Shown here: positions 38,153-40,336 of the stretch, piece after piece
Layout of the letters: the number at the start of each line of letters is the position of its first letter
How positions within the stretch are numbered: the first letter of the stretch is position 1
Source of the DNA: Zoogloeaceae bacterium
GTDB lineage: Bacteria; Pseudomonadota; Gammaproteobacteria; Burkholderiales; Rhodocyclaceae
Direction of reading: 5' to 3'
DNA: 40,336 bases
NCBI GenBank assembly: GCA_031267345.1
Contig: JAIRZG010000034.1
Span: 1 to 40,336, forward strand
Position numbers and translations under genes: made by a program
Notes under the pieces: generated by a model
Told to the model about the DNA's origin: nothing
Database searches by the model: none
What the model saw: the letters and a program-made list of their open reading frames with translations, nothing else

Positions 38153-38572
38153 GTGCTCATTCTCAAAGCCCTGCATATTTTTTTTGTCATTTCCTGGTTC
38201 GCCGGACTGTTTTATCTGCCGCGCATTTTTGTCAATCTGGCGATGATCCCGCCGGAAGCCGAAGCCGAACGGACGCGCCTGCTGACCATGGCGCGCAAAC
38301 TTTATCGCTTCATGACGCCGCTGGGCGCGCTGGCGCTGGCGTTGGGACTGTGGTTGTGGCTGGGCTACGGCTTTGTCGGCCTCTGGCTGCATATCAAGCT
38401 CCTGCTGGTCGTCTTGCTGGTCGCCTACAATTTTTATTGCGGCCTGTTGCTGCGCCGTTTTCAGACGGGGAAAAACCGGCGTTCGCATCGCTGGTTCCGG
38501 TTTTTCAACGAAGCGCCCACCTTTATTTTGCTGGCGATTGTCTTGCTGGTCGTTCTGAAACAACCTTTCTGA
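38153..38572 (+). CDS. CopD/HemJ-like membrane protein
   Basis: Four-TM protein; LKALHIFFVISWFAGLFYLPRIFV, LWLHIKLLLVVLL, FFNEAPTFILL pattern of the HemJ/UPF0093 family. Confidence 0.82.
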   Translation: MLILKALHIFFVISWFAGLFYLPRIFVNLAMIPPEAEAERTRLLTMARKLYRFMTPLGALALALGLWLWLGYGFVGLWLHIKLLLVVLLVAYNFYCGLLLRRFQTGKNRRSHRWFRFFNEAPTFILLAIVLLVVLKQPF

Positions 38573-38573
38573 C

Positions 38574-39737
38574 ATGGAACATTTTTTTGCCCCCTGTCCG
38601 CGCGGACTGGAAAACCTGCTGGTCGAAGAACTGGACGCGGCGGGCGCGCAAGCAACCCATGGCGTCCACGGCGGCGTTGCCTTTGGCGGCGACTGGGCGA
38701 CCTGCTACCGCGCCAATCTGCATTCGCGGCTGGCGACCCGCATCCTCTGGCGTCTTGCCGAAGCGCCCTATGAGCGCGAGGAAGACATTTATCGTCTGGC
38801 TTTCCGGCAGCCCTGGGAACAGTATTTCGCCGTCACCAGCACGTTTCGCGTCCAGACGACCGCCCATCATTCGCCGTTGAAGAGCGTCGATTTCGTCACC
38901 TTGCGGGTCAAGGATGCGCTGTGCGACCGTTTTCGCGATGACTGCGGCGAGCGTCCGAGTGTGGATACCCGCGCGCCGGAGGTGCGGGTGCAGGTTTTTC
39001 TCACCGCGCAAACCTGTACGCTGTATCTGGATACTTCCGGCGCGCCCCTGTGGCAACGGGGTTTGCGTCGCGCCAGTGTGGAAGCGCCGCTGAAGGAGAA
39101 TCTGGCGGCGGGTATTCTGCGCCTTACCGGCTGGCAACCGGGAATGCCGCTGGTCGATCCCATGTGCGGCAGCGGCGCCTTCCTGCTCGAAGCCGCCTGC
39201 ATGGCCCTGTCGCGCGCGCCGGGTCTGGAGCGAGTGTGTTTCGGTTTTGAGGCGCTGAAGACTTACCGGCGCGAAGTCTGGCAATCGGTGCGCAACGCGG
39301 CGTTGAACGCGGTGCAGGAGACGCGCTTTTTGCAACTTTGGGCCAGCGACAAGGATAAAAAAGCGGTGCGCGCCACGCGCCATAACCTGCGCGCGGCGGG
39401 ACTTGAAGGCGCGGTGGAAGTGGCGGAGCGGGATTTTTCCGATCTCGTCGCGCCCGCCGGGACGGGCATCCTGATCGCCAATCCGCCCTATGGCGAACGC
39501 ATGGGCGAGCTTGACCAGCTTGCCGAACTTTACCCGGCGATGAGCGGCGTACTGAAACGTCAGTTTCCCGGCTGGCGCGCCTTCTTTTTGACCGCCGACA
39601 ACCGCTTTCCCAAACTCCTGCGCTTGAAACCTTCCCGCAAAATCCCGCTGATGAACGGCCCGCTGGAATGCCGTTTGTACGAAATCGCGCTGGTGGCGGG
39701 CAGCAACCGCGAACAGAAACCAACGGGCGGGTTATGA
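38574..39737 (+). CDS. THUMP-domain class I SAM-dependent RNA methyltransferase (RlmL/YpsC-like)
   Basis: FFAPCPRGLENLLVEEL; PLVDPMCGSGAFLLEAA; ILIANPPYGERMG catalytic NPPY. Confidence 0.93.
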   Translation: MEHFFAPCPRGLENLLVEELDAAGAQATHGVHGGVAFGGDWATCYRANLHSRLATRILWRLAEAPYEREEDIYRLAFRQPWEQYFAVTSTFRVQTTAHHSPLKSVDFVTLRVKDALCDRFRDDCGERPSVDTRAPEVRVQVFLTAQTCTLYLDTSGAPLWQRGLRRASVEAPLKENLAAGILRLTGWQPGMPLVDPMCGSGAFLLEAACMALSRAPGLERVCFGFEALKTYRREVWQSVRNAALNAVQETRFLQLWASDKDKKAVRATRHNLRAAGLEGAVEVAERDFSDLVAPAGTGILIANPPYGERMGELDQLAELYPAMSGVLKRQFPGWRAFFLTADNRFPKLLRLKPSRKIPLMNGPLECRLYEIALVAGSNREQKPTGGL

Positions 39738-39741
39738 AATT

Positions 39742-40144
39742 GTGCGCACGGTCGTATTCGACCAAGCGCTTTCCGGCGTTCTGAAATGCCGGAATTCATC
39801 ACCCATAACCTGTTCTTCGGGTTGCAGCAACAAGGCGGGCACGACCGGTATTTATCGAGCAATATCCGCTTTCGGGCAACACGCTGGGGCATGGATCGGG
39901 GCAAATGACGGACAGCCTGAGCGTCTACCGCCTGTTGAGCGTCATCGACGAAAACATCACGCCCGCCTTGATCGCGCAACTGCTCGAAGCGGTCTCAAGC
40001 GAACGCGCGTCTAGCTTGGAGGGTGTACTTGACGCCATCGGCGACATTTTCAAAATCGGCGATGCCGTGCAGGTCGATGACCCCGGATATGGGATGGGAC
40101 GGCCTGTCTGGCGGGACGGGGCAGGCGCATCCGCCACCCATTGA
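39742..40144 (+). pseudogene. Possible degraded coding remnant of unknown family
   Basis: Coding-like stretch FIEQYPLSGNTLGHGSGQMTDSLSVYRLLSVIDENITPALIAQLLEAVSSERASSLEGVLDAIGDIFKIGDAVQVDD in one frame, preceded by fragments in other frames with stops; only a 79-aa ORF (39905-40144) is intact. Confidence 0.35.
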
Positions 40145-40164
40145 ATGATAATAAATCTTATTTA

Positions 40165-40193
40165 TTGACATTTCAGCAGACTTCTTCCATAAT
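40165..40193 (+). promoter_or_regulatory. Near-consensus sigma70 promoter overlapping an AT palindrome
   Basis: TTGACA (40165-40170) - 17 bp - CATAAT (40188-40193); -35 abuts palindrome AATAAAT-CTT-ATTTATT (40150-40166). Confidence 0.55.
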
Positions 40194-40285
40194 TTTTTCC
40201 AGGCATCAATTGCAGCGCAACGACATGCGGCTCCGGCGGGCGGAGCGCGTGGCGCTTCGCTAAAGCTTACAGGGATGGCACAACC

Positions 40286-40336
40286 ATGAAGCCCGCGCAT
40301 CTAGAATTCGACAACGCCTTGCCCACAGGGCAGGAG
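40286..40336 (+). CDS. 5' end of an unidentified CDS truncated by the window
   Basis: ATG-initiated open frame MKPAHLEFDNALPTGQE with no stop to window end, downstream of the promoter-like sequence. Confidence 0.4.
   Translation, partial: MKPAHLEFDNALPTGQE

Noticed and set aside
1-40336. CRISPR arrays, rRNA genes, intact prophage, integrases or complete IS elements
   Set aside because: No regularly spaced repeats, rRNA signature or intact transposase/integrase found; only the IS481-like remnant was seen.
40286-40336. Assignment of the truncated right-edge CDS to a named family (for example SelO/YdiU)
   Set aside because: Only 17 residues are visible and the match is too vague to support a name.

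Overview
This 40.3 kb window is a gene-dense, chromosomal-looking bacterial segment, probably betaproteobacterial (inferred from the DUF6776-like/bactofilin/erpA/M23/tyrS and rppH/proS neighbourhoods). Most of it is housekeeping: tyrS, proS, metF, dsbD, cutA, thrH, sodB, rppH, dinG-type helicase, tlyA, cadA/cadR, crcB and tRNA-Arg(CCT). The most interesting block is on the minus strand at 3048-10558. Five genes are packed with junctions of about +/-4 bp: rsuA - oxyR - M61 peptidase/PDZ - hen1 - pnkp. The last two encode a complete bacterial RNA-repair pair (kinase-phosphatase-ligase plus 3'-terminal ribose 2'-O-methyltransferase). They look AT-richer than their upstream neighbours and follow directly behind a redox-type OxyR that keeps the CxxxxxxxxC redox cysteine pair. 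This suggests an oxidative-stress-linked RNA-repair operon. Other notable items: (i) a dispersed purine-rich repeat (GTCAGGGGACAGAAGACGGAGGACGGAAGAC-like), at least 6 copies, at gene ends and starts, sometimes as inverted pairs; (ii) an internally deleted IS481-like transposase remnant at about 18373-18515; (iii) an orphan ATP-grasp-like protein behind a structured ~110 bp intergenic element; (iv) three 11-bp-phased half-sites upstream of an OmpR-type response regulator; (v) a degraded coding remnant and a strong promoter/palindrome near the right edge. All calls come from reading the sequence; no database search was run.
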